From CAVTWH01 sp963738365 (GTDB lineage Bacteria; Actinomycetota; Actinomycetes; Mycobacteriales; Micromonosporaceae): a DNA stretch of 64,000 nt. Of this stretch, positions 42,285 to 50,003 are shown in pieces. The translations under genes and the position numbers were made by a program. The notes below the pieces were generated by a model. It ran no database searches, was not told where the DNA came from, and saw nothing but the letters and a program-made list of their open reading frames with translations. Each line of letters starts with the position of its first letter. The stretch's first letter is position 1. The DNA lies in NCBI GenBank assembly GCA_963738365.1, contig CAVTWH010000007.1:310001-374000 (forward strand), written 5' to 3'.

Positions 42285-44536
42285 TGAGCCGTACCCGTCG
42301 TCTGTTCGCGCTGCTGCTGGTTGGAGGTGTACTCGTCATGGCCACCGCGCCGCTTGTCGCTGGCTGGCAGCGCCGGATGCGCAGCACGCCGGGGCCGCTC
42401 GCCGGTGGCACCCCGGCGGCTGGCGTGCCGTTCCTCCAGCGCAGCGCCGCGTTCGCCGCGATGTACCCCGACGCCCGCCTCATCGTGCGGTTCGCGTGGG
42501 GTGCCGACCTGACCGCCGACCCGGCCACCTGGGACTGGACCGACGTCACCACCGACCTCCAGCAGGGCAACGGGCAGACCATCAACATTGCACCGATGGG
42601 TCGCTCCGACGCGGTGACCCGCACCCAGCCTGCGGCGTGTGGCTTCCAGTTGGACAACACGTCCGGCGACTACAGCCGCGGACCGCAGTCGCGCCGGTAC
42701 CCGAACGTCCGTCAGAACATCCCGGTGCAGGTACTGGTGACCCTGACGGGCGCCATCAACGACGCCCAGGTGCGTTTCCAGGGCGAGGCGTGGAGTCTGC
42801 GGCCCGGCTGGAACCTGCGCGGCAACGTCGCCGTTGTCACCGTCAGCGCATCCGGGAAGATGCGCCAACTGACCCAGGGAACGCCGCCCGTCCATTCGGC
42901 TCTATTCCGGACCAACATGGCAGCCGCGCCGGGCGCCTACTGGCCACTCGAAGATGCCAGCGGAGCCACCCAGGCCGGCGCAGCGACCGCCAACACGAGC
43001 CCGCTCCGGGTGATCGGTCCGGTGAAGTTCGCCCCGACCGGCACCGAGATCCCGCGCGTGCTCGGCGCCGCGAACGTGGTGGACCTGCGCGGCGACGGAA
43101 CCAACTTCGCCAAGCTCACCGGCCAGGTCTATACCTCGGCGTTCTCCGCGAGCGCCTGGCAACTGGAGTTCGTCGGCGGGTACGCCAGCACCGGCAGCAC
43201 CGCGAACATCGCCATCGCAGTCTTCACCGACAAGACCACGACACCGCTGAACTTCGTAATGACCGCGCCAACTCTGCGCGACGGGAATGCGCACCATCTC
43301 GCCTTCCAGCTCAGCCAGGTCGGCCCGGACATTCAGATCGACATCTACTACGACGGCGTCTTCGACCACTCGGCGACGGTCCCAGCGGTGATTCTCGGCC
43401 GACCGACCGCGGTTACCCTGAACCCGCAAGGGGCGCTCGGCGATGACGTACCGATCCTCACCAGTGTCGCGCTCTTCCCGACGCTGACCAGCCCCGCGAC
43501 CCGGGCGGCAGCGGTCAATGGATTCAACGGCGAGGCGGTCACCGACCGGCTGACCCGGCTGTGCGCAGAGGCCGGCATCCCGATCGACGTCATCGGAACG
43601 TCCAGCGCCACGATGGGACCGCAGGGCGTCGACACTCTGCCGAACCTGCTGCGCGAGGGCGAGACCGCGGATCTGGGCCTGCTGGGCGACGGCCGCGGGC
43701 CGGGGCTGTACTTCATCACCCGCGCGGCCCGGTACAACCAACCCGCCTCGATGGTGCTCAACGCCGCCGCCGGGGACCTGGCCGATGCGCCCCAGCCCGA
43801 AGACGACGACCAGAAGCTGCGCAACCAGTACGTGGTGAAGCGCAAGAACGGCTCATCGGCCACCTACGCCGACGCCAGCGGACCGCTGGGCACCAACACC
43901 GTTGGCACCTACGAATCAACCCCCGGCGCCGACCTGAACCTGTCCAGCGACACCCCGCTGCGCAACATCGCCGCCTGGTTGGTCGGCCTGGGCACCGTCG
44001 ACGGCTACCGCTACCCGACCACGAGCCTGGACCTGCGCAACATCCCAGGGAAGGCCGGAGCGTGGGCCGGTCTACGTCCCGGCGGCCGGCTCCAAGTCGC
44101 CAACGTCGCCGCCGTGAGCCCGCAGCATCCGGCAGACCTGGTGGACGTACTGGCCGAAGGCTGGTCGGAGCAGCTCTCGCCGTTCATCTGGACGGCGGTG
44201 CTCAACTGCTCGCCGGCCCGGCCGTGGGACGTGGCCGCGCTGGGCACGTCGTTCCGGCTGGAGATGGCCGGGCAGACCCTGGCCGCCAGCCTGGCCCCGG
44301 GCGCCACGTCACTGAGCCTGGCCACCGCGGCCGGGCACGCCCTGGTCAGTACCTCCGCGGTCTACCCGGCTGACTATCCCACGGATCTGGTGGTCGCTGG
44401 CTGGCGCGTGCACGTCACGGACGCGGCCGGCGGCACCTCCCCGCAGACGCTGACCTGCGACCCGACACCGAACACCGCCGTCATCCCGGCCGGCACGCCG
44501 GTGACCCTGTGGCGGCCCGCCGGCCTGGCCCTGTGA
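42284..44536 (+). CDS. Large minor tail protein with laminin-G-like domain
   Basis: 750 aa from ATG 42284 or 732 aa from ATG 42338, which has GGAGG at 42323-42327. From about residue 60 it is a typical actinophage minor tail protein (LIVRFAWGADLTADPATWDW; FQLDNTSGDYSRGPQSRRYP). Residues about 215-400 look like a LamG/concanavalin-type sandwich (AYWPLEDASGATQAG; HHLAFQLSQVGPDIQIDIYY). The last third is baseplate-hub-like. The first 25 residues from ATG 42284 are hydrophobic (LFALLLVGGVLVM), odd for a tail protein and an argument for the second start. Confidence 0.82.
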   Translation: MSRTRRLFALLLVGGVLVMATAPLVAGWQRRMRSTPGPLAGGTPAAGVPFLQRSAAFAAMYPDARLIVRFAWGADLTADPATWDWTDVTTDLQQGNGQTINIAPMGRSDAVTRTQPAACGFQLDNTSGDYSRGPQSRRYPNVRQNIPVQVLVTLTGAINDAQVRFQGEAWSLRPGWNLRGNVAVVTVSASGKMRQLTQGTPPVHSALFRTNMAAAPGAYWPLEDASGATQAGAATANTSPLRVIGPVKFAPTGTEIPRVLGAANVVDLRGDGTNFAKLTGQVYTSAFSASAWQLEFVGGYASTGSTANIAIAVFTDKTTTPLNFVMTAPTLRDGNAHHLAFQLSQVGPDIQIDIYYDGVFDHSATVPAVILGRPTAVTLNPQGALGDDVPILTSVALFPTLTSPATRAAAVNGFNGEAVTDRLTRLCAEAGIPIDVIGTSSATMGPQGVDTLPNLLREGETADLGLLGDGRGPGLYFITRAARYNQPASMVLNAAAGDLADAPQPEDDDQKLRNQYVVKRKNGSSATYADASGPLGTNTVGTYESTPGADLNLSSDTPLRNIAAWLVGLGTVDGYRYPTTSLDLRNIPGKAGAWAGLRPGGRLQVANVAAVSPQHPADLVDVLAEGWSEQLSPFIWTAVLNCSPARPWDVAALGTSFRLEMAGQTLAASLAPGATSLSLATAAGHALVSTSAVYPADYPTDLVVAGWRVHVTDAAGGTSPQTLTCDPTPNTAVIPAGTPVTLWRPAGLAL

Positions 44537-44546
44537 GGAGCAGACC

Positions 44547-45065
44547 ATGACGACTTACCCGTCCAACCACGTGGTCACCGCGGACGAGTTCAGCGCGCTG
44601 TCCAACAGCGTCGACCTGCTCCTGTCGCCGCCGGTGTTCGAGGGCCGGCAGACCGTCAGCCAGAACATTGCCACCTCTACCAGCGCGGCGATCACCCTGG
44701 ACGCGGAAGACATAGACAGCTACAACGGGCACGACGCCGTCACCAACACCAGCCGCTACACCATCCAAAGGGCGGGCCGGTACCAGATCTCCGGCGCAAT
44801 CGCCTACGCCCCGAACGCGACCGGGGGACGGCACGCCGAGATCTTCGTAAACGGCACGATCATCAATGGCGGTTCGGCCAACGCGCAGGCCATCACCGCG
44901 GCCGGGACCACAACACGCGTGGCCAGCCGGACGATCACCAAGCTGCTGGCGGTGAACGACTACGTGGAGCTGTACGCCTTCCAGACCTCCGGCAGCCTGC
45001 TCGCCACGGCGGTATCCAGCTTCGAGCACTCGACACTATCGGTCCGCTGGGTCGGTACCGTCTGA
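44547..45065 (+). CDS. Tail fibre / receptor-binding-like protein
   Basis: 172 aa. N-terminal MTTYPSNHVVTADEFSALSN attaches; the rest is a C1q/TNF-like jelly-roll (YTIQRAGRYQISGAIAYAPN; KLLAVNDYVELYAFQTSG; STLSVRWVGTV). Such trimeric heads often bind the host surface. ATG 44547 after GAGGAGCAG. Confidence 0.72.
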   Translation: MTTYPSNHVVTADEFSALSNSVDLLLSPPVFEGRQTVSQNIATSTSAAITLDAEDIDSYNGHDAVTNTSRYTIQRAGRYQISGAIAYAPNATGGRHAEIFVNGTIINGGSANAQAITAAGTTTRVASRTITKLLAVNDYVELYAFQTSGSLLATAVSSFEHSTLSVRWVGTV

Positions 45066-45289
45066 TGGACGCCCCGGCGGTACTGGCGATGACGGCATCG
45101 GCCACGGCGGTGGCCGGCGCGGTGGTGGGCAGCGCGGTGAAGGTGGTACGCGCGCTCAACAGGTTTCAGGACTCGTGGCAGCAGGTGCAGCGCGACATCT
45201 ACGGCGAGCCGGCGCGGCTGGGCACCCCGCCCCGCCTGGGGGCGCTGGAGCGGATAGGCCGCGTCGAGCGGGCCGTGGGGCTGCGTTAG
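45065..45289 (+). CDS. Small membrane protein, possible holin-like
   Basis: 74 aa, overlapping the previous stop. One N-terminal hydrophobic helix (PAVLAMTASATAVAGAVVGS) is followed by a soluble tail (FQDSWQQVQRDIYGEPARLG). It resembles DUF2746-like proteins near actinophage lysis cassettes, so a holin role is possible. No endolysin accompanies it. Confidence 0.5.
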   Translation: MDAPAVLAMTASATAVAGAVVGSAVKVVRALNRFQDSWQQVQRDIYGEPARLGTPPRLGALERIGRVERAVGLR

Positions 45290-45525
45290 CGGTTCGGGGT
45301 GGGCCACACCACCGGGTGGCGGGTGGCGTCCCGGTGGGCGGCCGCCTCGGCCGCCGTGCCCACCCAGCTGCACACGCAGCACACGGCGCTCTTGCGGAAG
45401 GCTGGTTCGCCTGCCGGCCGGGCGCGCTTCGGCAGGCCGAAGCCACCGCTGTTGGTCTGGTGGTAGGGGATTCCGGCGTTCAGCTCGTGCAGCTCGCAGA
45501 ACCTGGCCCAGGCCGCGTCATCCAT
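45286..45525 (-). CDS. Small zinc-finger-like phage protein
   Basis: 79 aa from ATG 45525 with GGAGGG eight bases upstream. The C-terminal part, VCCVCSWVGTAAEAAAHRDA then TRHP, has Cys-Cys-His-His spacing like a single zinc finger. It is convergent with the 74-aa gene (four-base overlap) and divergent from gntR. Function unknown; a regulator or accessory protein is possible. Confidence 0.6.
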   Translation of the reverse strand: MDDAAWARFCELHELNAGIPYHQTNSGGFGLPKRARPAGEPAFRKSAVCCVCSWVGTAAEAAAHRDATRHPVVWPTPNR

Positions 45526-45554
45526 CGCTGGTCCCTCCGGTGCAGGATTTGGAA

Positions 45555-45585
45555 GGGACCAGGCGCACCCCTTGCGCCTGGTCCC
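45555..45585. promoter_or_regulatory. Perfect 13-bp inverted repeat upstream of the minus-strand gene
   Basis: GGGACCAGGCGCA (45555-45567) and TGCGCCTGGTCCC (45573-45585) pair perfectly around CCCCT. It lies in the divergent region between the 79-aa gene and gntR. There is no T-run, so an operator or an RNA hairpin in the 79-aa gene leader are both possible. Confidence 0.6.
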
Positions 45586-45607
45586 GCTGCTGCACCGACA
45601 GGGGGCT

Positions 45608-45626
45608 GTGTACCCCGGCGATACAC
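45608..45626. promoter_or_regulatory. Putative GntR operator
   Basis: GTGTACCCCGGCGATACAC is an inverted repeat (GTGTA-N9-TACAC) about 85 bases before the gntR start. Its arms match those of the repeat at 30887-30907 (GTGTAT...ATACAC), with spacing two bases different. GntR proteins favour such palindromes, so autoregulation is plausible. Confidence 0.45.
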
Positions 45627-45711
45627 CAGTACGGGTGAATGTTGCCATGGCTGCCCTGGCAAGTCGAGGTTCGTGTGAACCCATGGCACACACGCCCCCA
45701 CGCTGGGCGGT

Positions 45712-45954
45712 GTGGAGCCCTTCGTCCCATCCTGGCAACGAGTGTTCGGTGACCTCATTGCCCAGATCAAGGACGGCCGGCTGCGCCCCGGGGACAAGCT
45801 GCCCACCCGCAGGCAGCTGGGCGAGCAGTACAAGGTGTCGGACCCCACCGTCGACTCGGCGATTCTGGCCCTGAAAGTCGCCGGCTGGGTCCGCGGCCAC
45901 CAGGGCAAGGGCGTTTACGTCACCGACACCCCGCCATCCGCGCAAAGGGACTAA
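45712..45954 (+). CDS. GntR-family transcriptional regulator (DNA-binding domain only)
   Basis: 80 aa from GTG 45712. The winged helix is VFGDLIAQIKDGRLRPGDKL, PTRRQLGEQYKVSDPTVDSA and then ILALKVAGWVRGHQGKGVYV. There is no effector domain. As the only recognisable regulator in the prophage it is the best candidate for the lysogeny or maintenance switch. Its TAA overlaps the minus-strand gene next to attR. Confidence 0.85.
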   Translation: MEPFVPSWQRVFGDLIAQIKDGRLRPGDKLPTRRQLGEQYKVSDPTVDSAILALKVAGWVRGHQGKGVYVTDTPPSAQRD

Positions 45955-46094
45955 GCGGGCAGCCCGCCGAGCCAACGCAGCAGCCAGCGCAGGCGGGAAG
46001 CCCTCCGGCGCCGCGCAGCCCCTTGCCACGCCCGGCACGCCCGGGTGAAGAAGTCCTGGTCAAGCACGGTCACTCCTACATGTCTAACGCGCAT
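45951..46094 (-). CDS. Small basic protein beside attR, candidate recombination directionality factor
   Basis: 47 aa from ATG 46094 (MRVRHVGVTVLDQDFFTRAC) or 38 aa from GTG 46067, which has AGGAG at good spacing. The C-terminus is basic and Trp-rich (WQGAARRRRASRLRWLLRWL). It starts five bases from the att core and points away from it. In the excised circle it would be divergent from int across attP. Serine-integrase directionality factors are small and poorly conserved; the role is inferred from position only. Confidence 0.4.
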   Translation of the reverse strand: MRVRHVGVTVLDQDFFTRACRAWQGAARRRRASRLRWLLRWLGGLPA

Positions 46095-46099
46095 TGCCT

Positions 46100-46104
46100 G
46101 GCGC
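46100..46104. other. attR core of serine-integrase prophage
   Basis: GGCGC at the right junction; comEC resumes as GGC GCC AAC CTG GCC. The phage arm to its left (TACATGTCTAACGCGCATT) is the inverted counterpart of the attL phage arm. Confidence 0.82.
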
Positions 46105-47680
46105 CAACCTGGCCATCGTCGGCGGCCTGGTACTCGGCCTGGCCCGCTGGTGCCGGGCCGGCCCCCGGCTGGCGGCGCTGCTGTGCGCCGCCTCCCTGGT
46201 CGGGTTCGTGGTGCTGGCCCGGCCGTCGCCGAGCGTGCTGCGGGCCGCCGGGATGGCCGCGCTGACCCTGCTCGCCCTGGCGCTGGGCCGGCAGCGGACG
46301 GCCGTACCGGCGCTGGCCGCCGCGGTCGGTGGGCTGCTCCTGGTGGACCCGGCGCTGGCCGGCGACCCGGGCTTCGCGCTGTCCGGGTGCGCCACGGGCG
46401 GCCTGCTGCTGCTCGCCCCGGGCTGGCGGGACGCCCTGCGGCGGCGCGGTGTACCGGCCGGGCTGGCCGAGGCGGTGGCCGTCCCGGCCGCCGCCCAGGT
46501 GGCCTGCTCGCCGGTGATCGCGGCGCTGTCGGCGACGGTGAGCCTGGCCGCCGTACCGGCGAATCTGCTCGCCGAACCGGCGGTGGCACCGGCCACCGTG
46601 CTCGGTGTGCTGGCCGCGGTGGCGTCGCCGGTGTGGCCGGCCGGCGCGGCGTTCCTGGCCTGGCTGGCCTGCTGGCCGGTGCGCTGGCTGCTGCTGGTCG
46701 CCCGGGTCGGCGCCGGCCTGCCCGCCGGCCTGCTGCCCTGGCCGGGCGGCGTGGCCGGCGGGCTGCTGATGGCCCTGCTGCTGGCTGTCGCGCTGCTGGT
46801 CAGCCGGCGGCCGGTGCTCCGGCTGGCCAGCGTGGTCTGCGCGCTCGCCGCCGTGCTGGGCGCCGCGCCGGTGGCCGTGCTGGCCGCCGGCTGGCCGCCG
46901 GCAGCGCAGCCGCTGGTGGTGGCGTGCGACGTCGGTCAGGGCGACGGTCTGGTGCTGCCGGTCGCCCCCGGCCGGGCGGTGGTCGTCGACACCGGGCCCG
47001 AGCCGGCCGCCATCGACCGCTGCCTGCGCGATCTGCGGGTGTCCACCGTGGACCTGCTAGTACTCACCCACTTCCACGCCGACCACGTGGGTGGCGTGCC
47101 GGGCGTGCTGCGCGGGCGCCGGGTCGCCGGGCTGCTCGTCTCGGCGCTGGCCGAGCCGGCCACCCCCGCCGCGCTGGTGAACGGGCTGGCCGTTGCCCGT
47201 GGCGTGCCGGTCCTCGCGCCCCCGGCCGGCTGGAGCTGGCGGGACGGCCCGCTGGCACTGACCGTGCTCGGACCGGTCACCCAGCTCCGGGGGACCGACT
47301 CCGACCCCAACAACAACTCGCTGGTGCTGCGCGCCGACGTCGCCGGGCACCGGGTACTGCTGGCCGGCGATGCGCAGGACGAGGAGCAGGCCGAGATCCT
47401 GGCGGCGGCGGGGCCGTCCGGGCTGCGCGCCGACGTCCTCAAGCTGGCCCACCACGGTTCGGCGAAACAGGACCCGGCGTTCCTGGATGCGGTACACCCC
47501 GCCGTGGCGCTGGTCTCCGTCGGCGCCGGCAACGACTACGGCCTGCCCAACCAGCAGGTGCTCGCCGGCCTGACCCGGAGCGGGGCGCGGGTGCTGCGGA
47601 CCGACCTCGACGGTGACTGCGCGGTTCTGGTCGACCACGGCGCGCTCGCCGTGCTGCGGCGCGGAGTGGTCCGGACGTGA
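46101..47680 (+). pseudogene. comEC: comEC 3' half, interrupted by prophage
   Basis: Continues the competence domain (ANLAIVGGLVLGLARWC) with about eight hydrophobic helices to residue 270 of this part. The C-terminal metallo-beta-lactamase-like domain follows (VVACDVGQGDGLVLPV; LVLTHFHADHVGGVPGVL; HHGSAKQDPAFLD). Metal-binding residues are intact. A TTG at 46094 could start a fragment but no ribosome binding site is evident. It is joined in frame to 28637-29398 on excision. The next gene overlaps the stop (GTGA). Confidence 0.93.
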
Positions 47681-47844
47681 CCGACGACCTGACCGGCCGC
47701 CTGGCCGACCTCGACGCCCGGCTCACCAGCCTGCTGCACACGGTGCGCCGCACCCGCGCCCGGGCGCAGCGGGACAGCGGCACCGCCCCGTTCGACCGGG
47801 CCCGGCCGGACGGCGAGCCCCGCCACCGCCGGGGATCCGGATGA
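47677..47844 (+). CDS. Small hydrophilic protein, unknown
   Basis: 55 aa from GTG 47677, coupled to the comEC stop. It has a short coiled-coil-like start (DDLTGRLADLDARLTSLLHT) and a basic, Pro/Arg-rich tail. Its TGA overlaps the ATG of the WXG100-like gene, so it sits in a tightly coupled row. Confidence 0.5.
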   Translation: MTDDLTGRLADLDARLTSLLHTVRRTRARAQRDSGTAPFDRARPDGEPRHRRGSG

Positions 47845-48155
47845 CCGGCCCGACGCCGGCCCAGGTGCGGGTGGCCACCGACGCGCTGCGCCGCGCAGCC
47901 GGTGGCTGGGACAGCCAGGCCGGGGTGCTGGCCGGGATGGCGCGCGCTGTCACGGCCACCGCGCTGGACCGGGGAGAAGCCGGGGTCTTCCAGGTCATCG
48001 TGGGCGCCTACGCGGAGCTGGTGGACGCCGTGGCCGGCCGGTGCCGGGAGGGGCAGGGCGCGATGACGGCGATCGCCGGCACGCTGCGGACGGTCGCCGA
48101 CCGGTACGACGCCGAGGACGCCAGCGGCGAGCACCGGCTGCGCGGGCTGTACTGA
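47841..48155 (+). CDS. WXG100-like protein
   Basis: 104 aa, mostly two helices (TPAQVRVATDALRRAAGGWD; GVFQVIVGAYAELVDAVAGR). A Trp in the hinge (GGWDSQAG) and the size suggest an ESX/type VII secreted helical-hairpin protein. No ESX ATPase is in the window. Confidence 0.55.
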   Translation: MTGPTPAQVRVATDALRRAAGGWDSQAGVLAGMARAVTATALDRGEAGVFQVIVGAYAELVDAVAGRCREGQGAMTAIAGTLRTVADRYDAEDASGEHRLRGLY

Positions 48156-48170
48156 GCAGGAGGTCGGGGT

Positions 48171-48938
48171 GTGGACGCGTACCTGGGTGTGATGGACGAG
48201 GCCGGCGTGGGGCTGCGCCGGTTCCGGGAGATCGTCGACGCCCTGCCGGCCGCCGCGGCCCGGGCACTGGCGCCCTGGTACGTCCCGGCGTCCGTGCGCG
48301 CCGTCGTGAGCGGACTGGTCGACGAGGCCGTGGCGGCCGCCCGGGACGTCGCCGCGCTGATCGGCGAACTGCTCGCCGGCGCCGCTGCCCCGGTGACGCT
48401 GTTCCGGCTGGCCTGGCGCTGGCGCGACATCGCCGGTACGGCCAGCGACGTGACGGCGACCCTGGCCGACCAGCGGACCGACGCCTGGGCCGGCAGTGCC
48501 AGCCAGGCGTACGCGGCGGCGACGGCAGCGCAGGGCCGGGCGTCGGCGCAGCTCGGTACGGTCGCCGGGGGCGTGGCGGCCAACCTGGCCGAGTGCGCCT
48601 CGGCCGCCGTCCCGTTCTACCTCGCGCTCGCGGTGGTCGTGGCGCGGCTGGTCGCCGCCGCGGTGACCGCCGCGGCTGCCTTCGGTACCGCGGTGCTCTC
48701 GCTGGCCGGCATCGAGTTGATCCTGACCGAGGCGCTCGGCGGCCTGGCCACCGTCAGCGCCCTGCTCAGTACGCTCGGCGTCTGCCTCGCCGCGCAGGCC
48801 CGCGGCCTGGTCGGGCTGCACGGCCTCGCGGTGGACCACACCGCCTACCCGGGCGGCCGCTGGCCCGGTCCGCACACCGACTCCTACGCCGACGCGACCG
48901 TCACCGACGGCGACGCCGACTGGTCGCTGCGCCGATGA
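48171..48938 (+). CDS. WXG-motif helical protein with hydrophobic C-half
   Basis: 255 aa from GTG 48171 after AGGAGG. A central WXG motif (DAWAGSASQAYAAA) follows a long helical region, then several hydrophobic helices (PFYLALAVVVARLVAAAVTA; LGGLATVSALLSTLGVCLAA). This is the layout of actinobacterial WXG100-plus-membrane proteins. It probably works with the preceding gene. Confidence 0.65.
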   Translation: MDAYLGVMDEAGVGLRRFREIVDALPAAAARALAPWYVPASVRAVVSGLVDEAVAAARDVAALIGELLAGAAAPVTLFRLAWRWRDIAGTASDVTATLADQRTDAWAGSASQAYAAATAAQGRASAQLGTVAGGVAANLAECASAAVPFYLALAVVVARLVAAAVTAAAAFGTAVLSLAGIELILTEALGGLATVSALLSTLGVCLAAQARGLVGLHGLAVDHTAYPGGRWPGPHTDSYADATVTDGDADWSLRR

Positions 48939-49037
48939 CCAGAGCCGGATTCCGAGGGGATCGTCATGGTCACAAACGGCACGGTGGTCTGCGTGGCAGC
49001 GGCCACGCGGTCGGGACGCGCGTGACACGATGGTCCG

Positions 49038-50003
49038 GTGGTACCAGCGCTGTGTCTTGTCAGCGGCGACGAGGAGCTGCTCGTCGCCCGTGCGGTGGCC
49101 GGTGTGACGCAGGCCGCCCGGGCGGCCGACCCGGAGGTCGACATCCGGGAGTACCCGGCGTCCGAGCTGAACCCCGGCGAGCTGGCCGAGCTGCTCAGCC
49201 CGTCGCTGTTCGGTGGCGGCCGGGTGCTGGTGGTCCGGGACGGTCAGGATGCCCGCAAGGAGTTGGCCGCCGCGCTACTGGCCTACGCGGGCCACCCGGA
49301 GCCGGACAGCTGCCTGCTGGTGACGCACGCCGGTGGCGCCAAGGGCAAGGCGCTCGCCGACGGCCTGCGGGCCGCCGGTGCCGAGGTGCTCAGCGCCGCC
49401 CGGCTGACCCGGATGGCCGAACGGATCGACTTCATCCGCCAGGAGGTGCGCCGGCTGGGCGGTACCTGCCCGGACGACGCGGCCGCGGCGCTGCTCGACG
49501 CCGTCGGCAACGACCTGCGCGAGCTCGCTTCGGCCTGCGCCCAGCTGACCTCCGACACCGGCGGCAAGGTCAACGCCGCTGCGGTGGCCCGGTACTACCG
49601 GGGCAAGGCCGAGGTCAGCGGCTTCACGGTGGCCGACGCCGCGATGGTCGGGGACGTGCCGGCCGCGCTGGAGGCACTGCGCTGGGCGCTGCACGTGGGG
49701 GTCGACCCGGTGCCGATCGCCGACGCGCTGGCGGCCGGCGTGCGTACCGTCGCCCGGGTCGCCGCGGCCGGCCGGGGCAGCCCGTACCAGCTGGCTTCCA
49801 GCCTCGGCATGCCGGCCTGGAAGGTGGAGCGGGCGCAGCGGCAGGCCCGCGGCTGGACTCCGGACGGCCTGGTCGTCGCCGCCCGCGCCGCCGCCGACTG
49901 CAACGCCGAGGTCAAGGGCGGCTCCGATGACCGGGGGTACGCCCTGGAAAAGGCGATCTTCGCCATGGTGGCCGCCCGGCGGACCGGCGGAGTGCCCCGG
50001 TGA
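49038..50003 (+). CDS. holA: DNA polymerase III subunit delta
   Basis: Clamp-loader delta subunit of 321 aa that opens the beta clamp. The opening VPALCLVSGDEELLVARAVA and the segments SLFGGGRVLVVRDGQDARK and VGNDLRELASACAQLTSDTG match the family, as does the C-terminal collar (YALEKAIFAMVAARR). GTG 49038. Its place after comEA-comEC and before rpsT is conserved in bacteria. Confidence 0.93.
   Translation: MVPALCLVSGDEELLVARAVAGVTQAARAADPEVDIREYPASELNPGELAELLSPSLFGGGRVLVVRDGQDARKELAAALLAYAGHPEPDSCLLVTHAGGAKGKALADGLRAAGAEVLSAARLTRMAERIDFIRQEVRRLGGTCPDDAAAALLDAVGNDLRELASACAQLTSDTGGKVNAAAVARYYRGKAEVSGFTVADAAMVGDVPAALEALRWALHVGVDPVPIADALAAGVRTVARVAAAGRGSPYQLASSLGMPAWKVERAQRQARGWTPDGLVVAARAAADCNAEVKGGSDDRGYALEKAIFAMVAARRTGGVPR

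Larger units (their letters stand above)
29396..46104 (+). mobile_element. Compact siphovirus-like prophage (about 16.7 kb) in comEC
   Basis: The boundaries are the GGCGC cores inside comEC. Gene order is integrase, small proteins, RepA-like ATPase, HNH nuclease, small and large terminase, portal-protease-capsid fusion, connector, tail genes, tail fibre, GntR regulator and a minus-strand 47-codon gene at the right end. Structural modules are complete for a small siphovirus. I see no endolysin, holin with confidence, portal-independent scaffold, or replication initiator other than the ATPase. Reading frames are intact throughout, unlike the flanking host genes at 13-19 kb, suggesting recent entry or good sequence quality here. 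Confidence 0.92.

Noticed and set aside
41189..44536. 1115-codon frame as one giant tail protein
   Set aside because: The upstream third is a shadow of the tape measure and the 168-aa gene; the real gene starts at 42284 or 42338.
29396..46104. Gene transfer agent
   Set aside because: Integrase and clear att sites show a mobile element; GTAs normally lack them.
29396..46104. tRNA gene as integration site
   Set aside because: No tRNA at either junction; both lie in comEC codons.
45951..46589. 212-codon minus-strand frame crossing attR
   Set aside because: Only the first part beside the phage end looks like a gene; the rest is antisense to comEC.
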